A stretch of DNA of 64,000 bases from Planctomycetota bacterium (lineage in GTDB: Bacteria > Planctomycetota > Phycisphaerae > UBA1845), in NCBI GenBank assembly GCA_016200265.1, contig JACQFE010000013.1, forward strand, positions 1 through 64,000. Reading direction: 5' to 3'. Both the position numbers and the translations under genes were made by a program. Shown here in pieces: positions 1 through 8,382 of the stretch (position 1 is the stretch's first letter; each line of letters opens with the position of its first letter). Below the pieces are notes generated by a model. It made no database searches, had not been told where the DNA came from, and saw only the letters and a list, made by a program, of their open reading frames with translations.

Positions 1-193
1 CGACCAACCTGCGGTGGCCCAGCCACCAGCCTTTCGTGTGGCCGCAGTCAGGGCAGACAAACCGCTCCAGATCGGGCCCCCAGCGTCTGATCCGCAGGTG
101 CTCCCAACAGGCTTCGTCCGTCCCGAACTTCCCATGAAACATGGCCACATCCATCACCGCCGGCATGGGCCGCTTGTTCCGGTTGTCAGGCAT
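1..193 (-). CDS. IS1595-family transposase, 5' part (cut by window edge)
   Basis: Reading the minus strand from an ATG at 191-193, preceded by a GGAAGGAGA ribosome site, gives about 64 residues that run open to the window edge. The peptide has FGTDEACWEHL near residue 23 and a zinc-ribbon half FVCPDCGHTKGWWLGHRR near residue 46. This is the N-terminal layout (FxxxExCxxxL then CPxCG) of ISXO2/IS1595-type transposases, in which a zinc ribbon precedes the DDE catalytic domain. The catalytic part lies outside the window, so intactness cannot be judged. I could not define a terminal inverted repeat between 194 and 300. A plus-strand reading frame over the same bases is a shadow. Confidence 0.8.
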   Translation of the reverse strand, partial: MPDNRNKRPMPAVMDVAMFHGKFGTDEACWEHLRIRRWGPDLERFVCPDCGHTKGWWLGHRRLV

Positions 194-314
194 TTCGCGT
201 CTCCTTCCTCGAATCGCGTAAAACCTAACAACTACCGTACTTAATAGCCGGAGTCAAACAGAGAATCAGGTTCTTTTTTTGGACGTTGTCGTTGCGCCCT
301 GGACCCGGAAATGG

Positions 315-333
315 CGCAAAGATAATCTTTGCG
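315..333. repeat. 9-bp palindrome downstream of the HerA-like gene
   Basis: CGCAAAGAT and ATCTTTGCG face each other around a single A. It lies about 65 bp past the stop of the leftward ATPase gene, in A/T-tract sequence with CAAAGAG-like words. It could be a transcript-end hairpin, but no clean U-run follows on the relevant strand. Confidence 0.4.
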
Positions 334-397
334 TTCCCCGCGTTTCGATTTTTTCGGCTTTTGGCTCTTTGTCTCTTTGCCTCGTGGGCTACTTTCA

Positions 398-2365
398 TCA
401 CGTCGGGCACTGCACGATCCAGCGCGAGCGTTTGGATGGAGGCACGATTTCGCGCGGCATGGGTGGCGGCGGCGGTTTGGATGCCGGTGACGCGGCCGAT
501 CGTTGCGATGACGAGACGTCCGCCGCGACAGGTTCCTCCGGCACTGGATCGAGTTTCTGGCGGTCTTGCCGCCTCCAGTGATCGACGATCGCGTCGAGGT
601 CGTAGTCCTCGGTGCCCATCGCCCAGGATTTGAAGAAGTCCATGTTCGCGCTTTGCGGGGTCGGCGAGGGCAGATTCACCAGGGTGCGCATGGGCATGAT
701 GACGCTGTCGCCGATGACAAAGGCCTCTCCCGGCCGCAAGACCGGAAGCATCTGAATGACACCGGTGAAGTGATCGCCGACGACTTTTGAGACGTATTTC
801 TGATCTTCGGGGTTGCTCAAGCGCATGACCACGAAACTGTTGCACTGCGAAAGGACGGTCTCGGAAAGCTCGGAGGGTCGCTGCGACACGAGCATGGCAC
901 TGACGCCGTACTTTCGGCCTTCCTTGGCCACGCGCTCGACGGCCGCCTTCGCGAAGTGTCGTCCGGTTTCCGTGCGCGGGATGTAGTTGTGGGCTTCTTC
1001 GTAAACCAGCAGTGTCGGGTGTCGCTGGGCCGGCGGGGTCCAGAAATTCAACTCGAAAATGAGCCGTGTCAGCACGGCCACGGTGATGTCCACGATTTCG
1101 AATGGTATTCCGGACATATCCACGATGGTCAGATTGCTTCGCGGCTCGACGCGGCCGGTGAGCAGCCGGATCAGGTGATTCATCAGGCTCGAAGTTTTCT
1201 CGAACGTGCTGACATTCTTGAGATAATCGCGGAAGTAGCGGGAGTTGGCGCCGTGCTCGATGGGGTTGAGCAGAAATCGGTATCGCCGGTCCTGATATTT
1301 CGTGTCGAGCTGATCGATGAAGCCGATGAGCTTGCCGAAATACAGCGGGTGCGTCGTCTCGCCTTCGGGATTGCCGCGGTTGAACTGGCATCGCTGCGTG
1401 CGCATCAACTTTTGTTGCTCGTCGATCGCCATGGAGCGAAGGGCAAGCTGGCTGAATGCCAGGTGATCATCGTTGAGCACGTAGCGGGCCTCGTTCAGAT
1501 TCTCCGCGTACGTCTTGAGCTTCTCCATCGAAAAATAAATCGGCGTGTCAATGGTGAGCGAACTGGACAGGCCGAGGTCTTCCGCCGCATCGTGCTTGAA
1601 TTCGAGCAAGCCGGTCCGCAAAAACGAAATCTGCGTGCTGATATTGATGGGATTGGATCGATCAACGAAAAGCGCCTCCAATTCCTCGTACTTGAGAAGC
1701 CAATACGGAAGAACGAGGTCATCCACGCCAAGGTAGGTCACGTTCGCGTTGACCTGCCCATTTTCATCTGAAAAAGCGCGGCGATATTCGCCGTGCATGT
1801 CGAACAGCACGACCTGGGCCTGATTGAGATCGAGGAGTTCCTGCAGGATGCGGGTTGTCGTACAGCTCTTGCCGCTGCCGCTGTTGCCGAGAATAGCCAC
1901 GTGCTTGGCCAATAGTTCGGTGCCGAGCACTTTCACTTCGAATTCCGGGTTTAGGGCGAATTTTCCAAACGTGAAGCTCTGCGGGTGCTTGCTGCCGGCG
2001 AGAAGCTGATCAAAGCTGCCGAAGATGGCCTCAAAATCCTTGCTCACCGCGACCCATACGTCATCGCCGACGATGGGGTACTCATTGACGCCGCGAACGA
2101 AGCGATTGCCGTGAATTTCCCCGAGCAGCTGCACCTGCATGAGGAGCTGCGGCTCCAAGTCGATGGCGACGGCGTCCTGTCGGCCGGAACTGACCACAAA
2201 GCCGACGAGCGTGCGATTGTCCATCGGTATGGTGATGTACGTGCCGAGCTGGCCGACGCGATACGTTTGTTCCTCATGAAGAATATTGAGGTCTTTGACG
2301 GTGAGAAGAACATCGATGTGTCCGCTCTCGACGCGAATGACGTTGCCGATCTTCAATGGCTGCAT
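398..2365 (-). CDS. HerA-like DUF87 ATPase
   Basis: A 655-residue hexameric-translocase-type ATPase of the HerA/FtsK superfamily. Residues 1-140 form the HAS-barrel-like N-terminal region. Walker A GNSGSGKS is at 160-167, FDMHGEY near 188, and Walker B VYEEAH at 454-459. A SQRPSE segment with the usual arginine finger region follows. The C-terminal 60 residues are proline-rich and probably disordered. HerA proteins pump DNA and usually work with the nuclease NurA in end resection, or with other nucleases in defence systems. No NurA or nuclease gene is adjacent here, so the partner is unknown. The ATG at 2365 was chosen because AAGGAAG precedes it. The frame stays open 28 codons further upstream, but without a ribosome site. 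Long antisense frames over this gene are shadows. Confidence 0.88.
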   Translation of the reverse strand: MQPLKIGNVIRVESGHIDVLLTVKDLNILHEEQTYRVGQLGTYITIPMDNRTLVGFVVSSGRQDAVAIDLEPQLLMQVQLLGEIHGNRFVRGVNEYPIVGDDVWVAVSKDFEAIFGSFDQLLAGSKHPQSFTFGKFALNPEFEVKVLGTELLAKHVAILGNSGSGKSCTTTRILQELLDLNQAQVVLFDMHGEYRRAFSDENGQVNANVTYLGVDDLVLPYWLLKYEELEALFVDRSNPINISTQISFLRTGLLEFKHDAAEDLGLSSSLTIDTPIYFSMEKLKTYAENLNEARYVLNDDHLAFSQLALRSMAIDEQQKLMRTQRCQFNRGNPEGETTHPLYFGKLIGFIDQLDTKYQDRRYRFLLNPIEHGANSRYFRDYLKNVSTFEKTSSLMNHLIRLLTGRVEPRSNLTIVDMSGIPFEIVDITVAVLTRLIFELNFWTPPAQRHPTLLVYEEAHNYIPRTETGRHFAKAAVERVAKEGRKYGVSAMLVSQRPSELSETVLSQCNSFVVMRLSNPEDQKYVSKVVGDHFTGVIQMLPVLRPGEAFVIGDSVIMPMRTLVNLPSPTPQSANMDFFKSWAMGTEDYDLDAIVDHWRRQDRQKLDPVPEEPVAADVSSSQRSAASPASKPPPPPMPREIVPPSKRSRWIVQCPT

Positions 2366-2593
2366 GAAATTCTTCCTTAATTGTCTGTACGGGCCCGGCG
2401 TAAACAGAGTGCGATCGCGGTGCTTGGTTCGCACCTGAACAGAGGACACTCATATCGGACGAACGGCGTCCAACATGATCCGCGACAGGAAAAGAATACG
2501 ATGTAAAGCGGGTGAAGATGACGGAACGATAGACGAATGAGCCACGAATGAGTTTTGCGAAGACTATCGGTCCCTGGCCGCTGAGTATCGAGG

Positions 2594-3262
2594 TCAGGAA
2601 GTTGAGGTTACCAGGGAAATCAGCTCCTGGGTGGAGAGGTCGGCAAAATTGTTCACAATTCTGTCGGCGCAGTGCAGGGCCTCGCGAGGGCTGTGCATGA
2701 GAATGGCGACGCAGAGTGCGCCAGCGGCTTTGGCGGCCTGCACGCCGACAGGCGCGTCTTCGATCACGACGCAGCGATGGGGCGGCAAACGAAGGCGTTC
2801 GCACGAAATGGAGAAAACTTGCGGATCGGGCTTTCCCTGGGTGACGTCGGCGGCGCTGACGACGGCATCGAAGAATTCGGTCCACCTGGCGGCCTTTACG
2901 ATAAGATCGATGTTTTCAATCGGGGCGGATGACCCGATGGCGATTCGAGAGCCGAGAGCCTTCAAGTCCGTGAGCAGCTTTGTGGCTCCTGGAACGATCG
3001 GAGGATCGGCGCGAATCAGGTCGCGATAGATCGCTTCCTTTCGGTCGCCGAGTTGCCTGATTTTCTCTTCCGGCACGGGTCCGAAAAACTTGGGAATGAT
3101 TTCGCTGTTGCGGCGACCGAACGTGGATTGGAACTCTTCGCGCGAGACCGTTCGACTCTGTTCGAGACCAAGCCGACGCCAGCTCTCAAAATGAGCGTCC
3201 GCGGAATCGACAAGAACGCCGTCAAGGTCGAAGATGATTCCGATTGTATTTGAATCACTCAT
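2594..3262 (-). CDS. HAD-superfamily phosphatase / beta-phosphoglucomutase-like
   Basis: A 222-residue haloacid-dehalogenase-fold hydrolase. Motif I is FDLDGVLVDS near residue 10, with the nucleophile and acid Asp pair. Motif II is the serine in IGSSAP near residue 115. Motif III and IV elements are the lysine in GKPDP near 148 and VIEDAPVG near 170. The helical cap follows motif I, as in beta-phosphoglucomutase and phosphoglycolate phosphatases, so a small sugar phosphate is the likely substrate, though sequence alone does not identify it. The start at 3262 follows AAAGGCG, and a 22-codon upstream extension is less likely. It is transcribed away from the membrane protein gene that starts only 43 bp away, so the two share a divergent promoter region. 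Confidence 0.85.
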   Translation of the reverse strand: MSDSNTIGIIFDLDGVLVDSADAHFESWRRLGLEQSRTVSREEFQSTFGRRNSEIIPKFFGPVPEEKIRQLGDRKEAIYRDLIRADPPIVPGATKLLTDLKALGSRIAIGSSAPIENIDLIVKAARWTEFFDAVVSAADVTQGKPDPQVFSISCERLRLPPHRCVVIEDAPVGVQAAKAAGALCVAILMHSPREALHCADRIVNNFADLSTQELISLVTSTS

Positions 3263-3305
3263 GAACCATCGCCTTTGTTGATTGGATGTTGCCAACGATC
3301 CACAA

Positions 3306-4859
3306 ATGAGCATACACGATCTCATCATCGACGCGACAACTGAACTTGCACCGCAACCAGATGATATTCTGCCACGAATGCCGATCTCGCAATGGCTTAC
3401 GATTTTTGGCGCCGCGTTTGCGCTCTATGCGGTGACGGCCAATCGCGGAATCCAATGGCAGGATGCGGGGCTGCACGTCGTCCGAATTCTGGAGCACACG
3501 CCAGAGAATTCGCTGGGGTTGGCGCTCAGTCATCCGCTTCATCATTGGCTGGGGAGAATCTCAGTTGCGCTTTTCGGCGGAATCATTGAACCATGCCTTG
3601 CGGTGACGTTGATTAGCGCCCTGGCGGGGGCGATAACGATTGCGAACGTCTTTGGTTGTTCGCTGTGGCTGACGAAATCGAGAGCGGCCGCACTCTTCGC
3701 CGCCGGGTCGCTCGCTCTTGCTCACACTTTCTGGCAATTCGCCACGCTTTCGGAAACATACACGATCACAACGGCCCTGTTGTCTTCCGAGGTTTGGTGC
3801 GTCATTGCATACGCGCAATCCAATCGAGCGAGGTTGCTGTCCTTCGCGTTCTTGTTCAATGGTCTCGGCGTCGCCAATCACATGCTTGGAGCGTTGACTA
3901 CGCCTGTGCTTGTGGTGCTTTCGATCCAAGGCGTTTGGACTCGAAAATTCAGGGCTCGACATTTCATTCCACAGGCTGCGTTTTGGTTCATCGGCGCATC
4001 TCCATATTTGTGGCTGATTGCCGCGCATTGGATGCGCACGGGCGCATTGGATGAAGCGATTCATTCAGCCCTATTTGGAAACGCCTTTGCCGATCGCGCG
4101 CTGAACACGCACTTGAATGGGCAATCACTTGGTCGCGTCGTTGCATTCATCATTTTGAATTTCCCCAATCTGTTCTTGCCATTCACAATCTTTGGTCTAA
4201 TGACCATGAAGAAGTTCCGCATTTCACGGCTCGCGAGAAGAGCGCTTTGGGTGGCGCTGGTGATTCATTTTCTTTTTGCGATCCGCTATACGGTAATTGA
4301 TGAATATACTTTCTTGTTGCCGACGTATGTGCTGCTTGGATTGTTCGCGGCGTTTGGATTTGCGGCCGCTGCCGGCGCGGATGGAAAACATCGACGAGGC
4401 CTGCTGATGATTGCACGGGCTTTGTTGTTCATGACGCCTTTGTTTTATTTTGTGGCACCGTCTCTCGCTCGACATTTTCAGGTGCTGGGCGCTGACGCGC
4501 GACACAAGCCATATCGCGATGATTACGTGTATTTGTTCACTCCCTGGACGGTCGTCGAGCATTCCGCGGATCGACTCGGCCGTCACGCAACCGAGTTGGC
4601 TGGAGAGCGAGGAGTTGTCGTCATCGAAGACCTGATGGCTGAGCCGGCCGTACGATATTGGGCGATTCGCAAGGGCCGCAAGGACCTCATGATCACGCAG
4701 GATTCACCCACTTGCCTGGTTATAGAGCTGGCGCATCGCGGCGTGCCAATTGTGCTTGTGCCGGCGCGAACCAACGAACCACGAACGGTCGCGCCAATCG
4801 GTCACTGGCGACGTGATGGAGACTTGTACGTATTGGAATCAGCCGAAACGGGGAATTAG
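3306..4859 (+). CDS. DUF2723-like multi-pass membrane protein (putative glycosyltransferase)
   Basis: About 517 residues with roughly ten hydrophobic segments, starting near residue 26 (WLTIFGAAFALYAV), and a soluble C-terminal tail of about 110 residues. The early loop containing QWQDAGLH, then LSHPLHHWLG, then TFWQFATLSETYTIT resembles DUF2723/TMEM260-type proteins. Those are polyprenol-sugar-dependent O-mannosyltransferase relatives with a luminal acidic loop after the first helix. The usual DSGE is replaced by DAGL, so a catalytic role is not certain. ATG 3306 was preferred over an in-frame TTG at 3282. Neither has a strong ribosome site. The gene may share a divergent promoter with the HAD gene. 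Confidence 0.65.
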   Translation: MSIHDLIIDATTELAPQPDDILPRMPISQWLTIFGAAFALYAVTANRGIQWQDAGLHVVRILEHTPENSLGLALSHPLHHWLGRISVALFGGIIEPCLAVTLISALAGAITIANVFGCSLWLTKSRAAALFAAGSLALAHTFWQFATLSETYTITTALLSSEVWCVIAYAQSNRARLLSFAFLFNGLGVANHMLGALTTPVLVVLSIQGVWTRKFRARHFIPQAAFWFIGASPYLWLIAAHWMRTGALDEAIHSALFGNAFADRALNTHLNGQSLGRVVAFIILNFPNLFLPFTIFGLMTMKKFRISRLARRALWVALVIHFLFAIRYTVIDEYTFLLPTYVLLGLFAAFGFAAAAGADGKHRRGLLMIARALLFMTPLFYFVAPSLARHFQVLGADARHKPYRDDYVYLFTPWTVVEHSADRLGRHATELAGERGVVVIEDLMAEPAVRYWAIRKGRKDLMITQDSPTCLVIELAHRGVPIVLVPARTNEPRTVAPIGHWRRDGDLYVLESAETGN

Positions 4860-4884
4860 GAGGTGCATCCAGATGCATTGCTTT

Positions 4885-4954
4885 GTCATTCTGAGGTCGC
4901 CGAGGGCGGCCGAAGAATCCCGAATTCGAGATGCTTCGCTTCGCTCAGCATGAC
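4885..4954 (-). repeat. Dispersed ~70-bp palindromic repeat, copy 1 (inverted orientation)
   Basis: Begins GTCATTCTGAGG and ends GCTCAGCATGAC, with the inner words GAAGAATC and GAGATGCTTCGC. It belongs to the seven-copy intergenic family described in the findings. Orientation is opposite to copies 2, 3, 4, 6 and 7. It lies between two convergent genes. Confidence 0.9.
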
Positions 4955-5015
4955 TATTCCTTGTCATTCGCGATGAAAGCAGGGTCTGACGAAGCCGCAA
5001 TTCCAAGCTTCAAAA

Positions 5016-7199
5016 TCAGTTCGGACCGGTGAAGGCAATTTGGAAAGCCGCATAATCGAGCAAATCGACATCACCGTCGAGGTCATCGTCCATCGATTCG
5101 CAGCCGAGCTTCATGCGGACGTTGGGTCCAGCGACGCAGCCGCTCAAGTCATGTTGATCAGTTAGATCAATTGTAGACGAACAATTCACGTCGCCGAACA
5201 AGCCTGCGGAAAGATTTGAGATCGTTTGCTGCCGCATGAGGACCGGCGGCGACATGCCGGTTAGCTGCCACTGATCGTACAGCGTGCTGCCTTTGTCGTT
5301 GGTTTGGTTCTGATCGCGAAGGAATATGACGTATTCCTTGCTGGCCGTCTGGTAATACAAGTTGACCACGGCGCTGGTCGCGCCAGGCGGAATATGAAAC
5401 TTCGTGTCGGACCAATATTGCCCGTCCGCATAGGTGGCGTCGACCGGAGCGGCCTGAACCGCTTCAAATGCGGCATTCGAGAATCCGCGCGGCGGAATAC
5501 GATTGTCCTTGTACACCTTGTTGTTCAGTGCGAAGTGGAATGACTCACCGACGGCGAGGCCCGTCGTTGCCGCCATGGACGCATCGAGTCCGAGTTTCAC
5601 TTCGTACACCCGTGTATCCGGCGTGGTCAGGTTCGCATTGACGTTGTCGTACGCACCGTGTTCGGTGATTGTGTGCAGGTCGGGGCCGCGAAACTCGACG
5701 TTCAGCCACATGCGCCGACCCTCGGGATAGCCGCTTGGCAATTTGTGGCCCGCCTGATTGACGATTCGCACGTTGATGCGGCAACTTTCGTTGGTGAGCT
5801 CCATTGTGGATGCATTCTCGAGCATGAACCGGGCACGCTGCTGACTGTCATACAAGTAATCCGGCGTCAGCACGCCGCCATACAGGTTCAGGAGCATGTC
5901 CTGAACCCATGCGTTGCCGCCATTGAAGTTGTGCTCAGGCACGTCGGGCCGCTCGTAGAAAGGGTCCCCCAATATGCATCCAAACGTTTGGGATGGAGGC
6001 ATGTGGCAATCCTGGCAGGTGCTGACAATACCCTTGCAAACTCCTCCGGGGCAATCCGCGTTCGCCGCACACCGTACTCCGTCATTGCTGCCGCCATTAC
6101 AATTGGGGATGGTTCCTCCGAACACGCCATGTGCGTCGACCCCCTTGGCCGCATAGGTGCTATTGGTCCATTCACTGAATGTGCGTTCGATCGGGAACAT
6201 GTCGTATTTGTTTTGCGTGGCGTGGGGTTGGCCGACCACATTCAAGGCGTAGCTTCCTTGCGGTTGCCGCGTGAACGCCGGATTGCTCACGTCGTGGCAT
6301 GTGGCGCACAGATCGGCCTTTCCGTGCAAAGCGGATTCAATGATGGGCGCGTTGCCGCTGCATTTTCCGCCGGGGCAATCCGCATTGGTCGTGCAGGGCA
6401 TGTTGTCATTGCTGCCCCCGGCGCATAAAAGCCCGCTGCACAGGCCGCCGGGACAGTCCGTGTTGGTGTTGCACGGCTTGTTTTGATTGGCACCGGCCGT
6501 GCATTGTTTCATGCGTATATGAGCATTCTGCGGGATATACGGTGGGTTACCTGGATTTCCACCCGGTATCGGAGCATTCGGATCGAGAGCGAACGGCCCA
6601 CGGCGCACGTCGTTGGGATCGATGACAAAGCTGCCTCCGCCGGGCAGATCGGGCAGCAAATCAATTGCGGCCAATGCCGCTCGTATCGGATCATCCTGCG
6701 GCGGGTTCTCGGGATGCGGAACCGGATCGACCAGTCGATGGCAGAAATGACAACTGACGCCTTCGAAGTCTTCGTTGCGCATAGCCGATCCGTCAACGGG
6801 CAAAGAGCGACCGCCGAGCCAGCCGCCGGGTGCGTGGCATCGCAAACACAGGTCACCCGCGAACGCGGCGTCCTGGTTGGCAATAGCGAGGGCGGCCTGA
6901 AAAACCGGATCGCGAAAAGCGTTGGCCATCATGCTACCTTGCCAACGCGAATATATTGGATATCCGGGATCGGAGGGATCGGGAGTTTCGTGACAGTTGC
7001 GGCAATTCGAGGCGGTGCGGATGGGCTTCACAATGGCGCCGGTGGGGTCGGGCTGCGTACCCTTCATGAAGAAATTATCGAGCGTCGTCGGAAGCGGTGC
7101 CGCGAAAATCGCGGCTGGGAGAGATAGACTGATGATCGAAACGCTCGCAAGGCGCAGACTTGCACGCAAACGATAGGCGCGGTTTTGGCAATTTTTCAT
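5016..7199 (-). CDS. Secreted pentahaem cytochrome c with dockerin-like C-terminus
   Basis: A 727-residue exported protein. The signal peptide runs from about 12 to 34, with cleavage after IFAA likely. Five CxxCH haem motifs are visible: CRNCH 66-70, CLRCH 118-122, CHFCH 150-154, CATCH 298-302 and CQDCH 395-399. Between and after them sit three near-identical Cys-rich tracts ending TDCPGG or ADCPGG (about 233-254, 259-280, 367-388). The last 60 residues contain GDVNCSSTIDLTD and DLDGDVDLLDYA, which are calcium-loop repeats of the dockerin-like tails common on planctomycete exported proteins. It is probably a periplasmic or surface electron carrier or a c554-type reductase, but the substrate is not evident. 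ATG 7199 was chosen because it begins directly before the signal peptide. A 25-codon upstream extension is basic and not signal-like. Confidence 0.85.
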   Translation of the reverse strand: MKNCQNRAYRLRASLRLASVSIISLSLPAAIFAAPLPTTLDNFFMKGTQPDPTGAIVKPIRTASNCRNCHETPDPSDPGYPIYSRWQGSMMANAFRDPVFQAALAIANQDAAFAGDLCLRCHAPGGWLGGRSLPVDGSAMRNEDFEGVSCHFCHRLVDPVPHPENPPQDDPIRAALAAIDLLPDLPGGGSFVIDPNDVRRGPFALDPNAPIPGGNPGNPPYIPQNAHIRMKQCTAGANQNKPCNTNTDCPGGLCSGLLCAGGSNDNMPCTTNADCPGGKCSGNAPIIESALHGKADLCATCHDVSNPAFTRQPQGSYALNVVGQPHATQNKYDMFPIERTFSEWTNSTYAAKGVDAHGVFGGTIPNCNGGSNDGVRCAANADCPGGVCKGIVSTCQDCHMPPSQTFGCILGDPFYERPDVPEHNFNGGNAWVQDMLLNLYGGVLTPDYLYDSQQRARFMLENASTMELTNESCRINVRIVNQAGHKLPSGYPEGRRMWLNVEFRGPDLHTITEHGAYDNVNANLTTPDTRVYEVKLGLDASMAATTGLAVGESFHFALNNKVYKDNRIPPRGFSNAAFEAVQAAPVDATYADGQYWSDTKFHIPPGATSAVVNLYYQTASKEYVIFLRDQNQTNDKGSTLYDQWQLTGMSPPVLMRQQTISNLSAGLFGDVNCSSTIDLTDQHDLSGCVAGPNVRMKLGCESMDDDLDGDVDLLDYAAFQIAFTGPN

Positions 7200-7475
7200 G
7201 AGCCCCGTTCCCCCTGCGCGACCCGTTCGGCGAACGAACCATTGGCACGTCAGTCTGCGACGCGTCCTGTTCACCGTGCCGTCGATGCATTATAGACGGT
7301 CGCGCACTTGTTTCAAAGGGAAATCACGTCCGATAGCCTGCATCTCGGTGAGCGAATCTGGCGGCGGACTCGAATTGATTGACGAACCAGTGATAGCCCT
7401 CGAAAATCGCGCCGAACTCAATATCTTTGCAGTTTGCTTGTTTGCGGACGATGAGCGGAGCCTGGAGAGACATTC
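7200..7475. other. Divergent intergenic region
   Basis: A 276-bp gap between the leftward cytochrome and the rightward FAH-family gene. It must carry both promoters, but I could not pick out convincing -35/-10 pairs. No RNA gene or repeat is seen. Confidence 0.5.
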
Positions 7476-8375
7476 ATGCGATTTTGCGTGGTGGAGATTG
7501 GTGGAGATTCCGGGGCGAAATTGGCCGTCGGGCGCGATGACGGCGTCGTCGTCCTTCCGGCACTTCCCAGCGTGCGAACTGCTCTTGAGCAGAACGGCGT
7601 CGATGGCCTGATGGACCTCGCCCTACGCGTGAAAGGTCCGGTGATCGGACTTCAGCAGATCACGCGCTGGCTGCCGCCGGTTCCCAATCCGCGCACGTTT
7701 CGGGATTTTTATGCATTTGAGCAGCACGTGAAGGCCGCCCGAGCAAAGCGCGGTCTGGAAATGCTTCCCGAATGGTATGAGTTGCCGATCTTCTATTTTT
7801 CGAATCCGTGCTCGTTAAAGGGGCATCTTGAGCCGGTGAAAAAGCCGGCGATGACGAATGAATTGGATTTTGAATTGGAAGTGGCGTGTGTGCTGGGTCG
7901 CGATGTGCAAGACGTTTCCGGCCAGGCGGCCGAAGATGCGATCTTCGGTTACACGGTTCTGAATGACTGGTCGGCTCGCGATGAGCAGCGCAAAGAAATG
8001 AAGTGTTCCCTGGGGCCGGCAAAAGGAAAAGATTTCGCCACATCAATCGGACCATGGCTGGTGACGAAGGATGAACTCGATGATCGTCGCGTTGGACCGG
8101 GCCGGTACGACCTGACCATGCTCGCCCGACGCAACGGCAAGGAAATCTCACGGGCGAACTTCAAAGAACTCTATCACGACTTTACCAAGCTCATCGAGCG
8201 GGCCTCGCGCGATGTGATGCTCTACAAAGGCGATCTGATCGGGAGCGGTACTTGCGGCACGGGTTGCATTCTCGAATTGGGGTCTGAAGCCGTTGGCGGC
8301 TGGCTCAAGCCCGGCGACACGATGGAACTGGAAGTTGAGCGATTGGGGACGCTAACGACGCCGATTGTTTCTTAG
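7476..8375 (+). CDS. Fumarylacetoacetate hydrolase (FAH) family protein
   Basis: A 299-residue protein of the FAH superfamily, whose members are metal-dependent C-C bond hydrolases or decarboxylases acting on beta-diketo acids in aromatic degradation. The core starts near residue 70 (RTFRDFYAFEQHV). Metal ligands are suggested by ELDFELEVACVLGR near 128-142. Conserved family blocks are GYTVLNDWSARD near 163 and LIGSGTCGTGC near 250. The length matches the FAH-like group that carries a short N-terminal extension. The ATG follows GGAGAGACATTC, a good ribosome site. It converges with the kinase gene, leaving 7 bp between the two stops. Which diketo acid it uses cannot be told from this neighbourhood. 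Confidence 0.85.
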   Translation: MRFCVVEIGGDSGAKLAVGRDDGVVVLPALPSVRTALEQNGVDGLMDLALRVKGPVIGLQQITRWLPPVPNPRTFRDFYAFEQHVKAARAKRGLEMLPEWYELPIFYFSNPCSLKGHLEPVKKPAMTNELDFELEVACVLGRDVQDVSGQAAEDAIFGYTVLNDWSARDEQRKEMKCSLGPAKGKDFATSIGPWLVTKDELDDRRVGPGRYDLTMLARRNGKEISRANFKELYHDFTKLIERASRDVMLYKGDLIGSGTCGTGCILELGSEAVGGWLKPGDTMELEVERLGTLTTPIVS

Positions 8376-8382
8376 GGCTGGC

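Noticed and set aside
225..1391. 388-codon minus-strand frame overlapping the 3' half of the HerA-like gene
   Set aside because: It is an Arg-rich out-of-frame shadow of the same-strand ATPase gene, with no motif.
956..1771. 271-codon plus-strand open frame opposite the HerA-like gene
   Set aside because: It is antisense to a gene with clear Walker motifs, has no ribosome site and no recognisable domain. High G+C favours such shadow frames.
5658..6428. 256-codon plus-strand frame opposite the cytochrome gene
   Set aside because: The opposite strand has five haem motifs and a signal peptide. This frame has no domain and no start signal.
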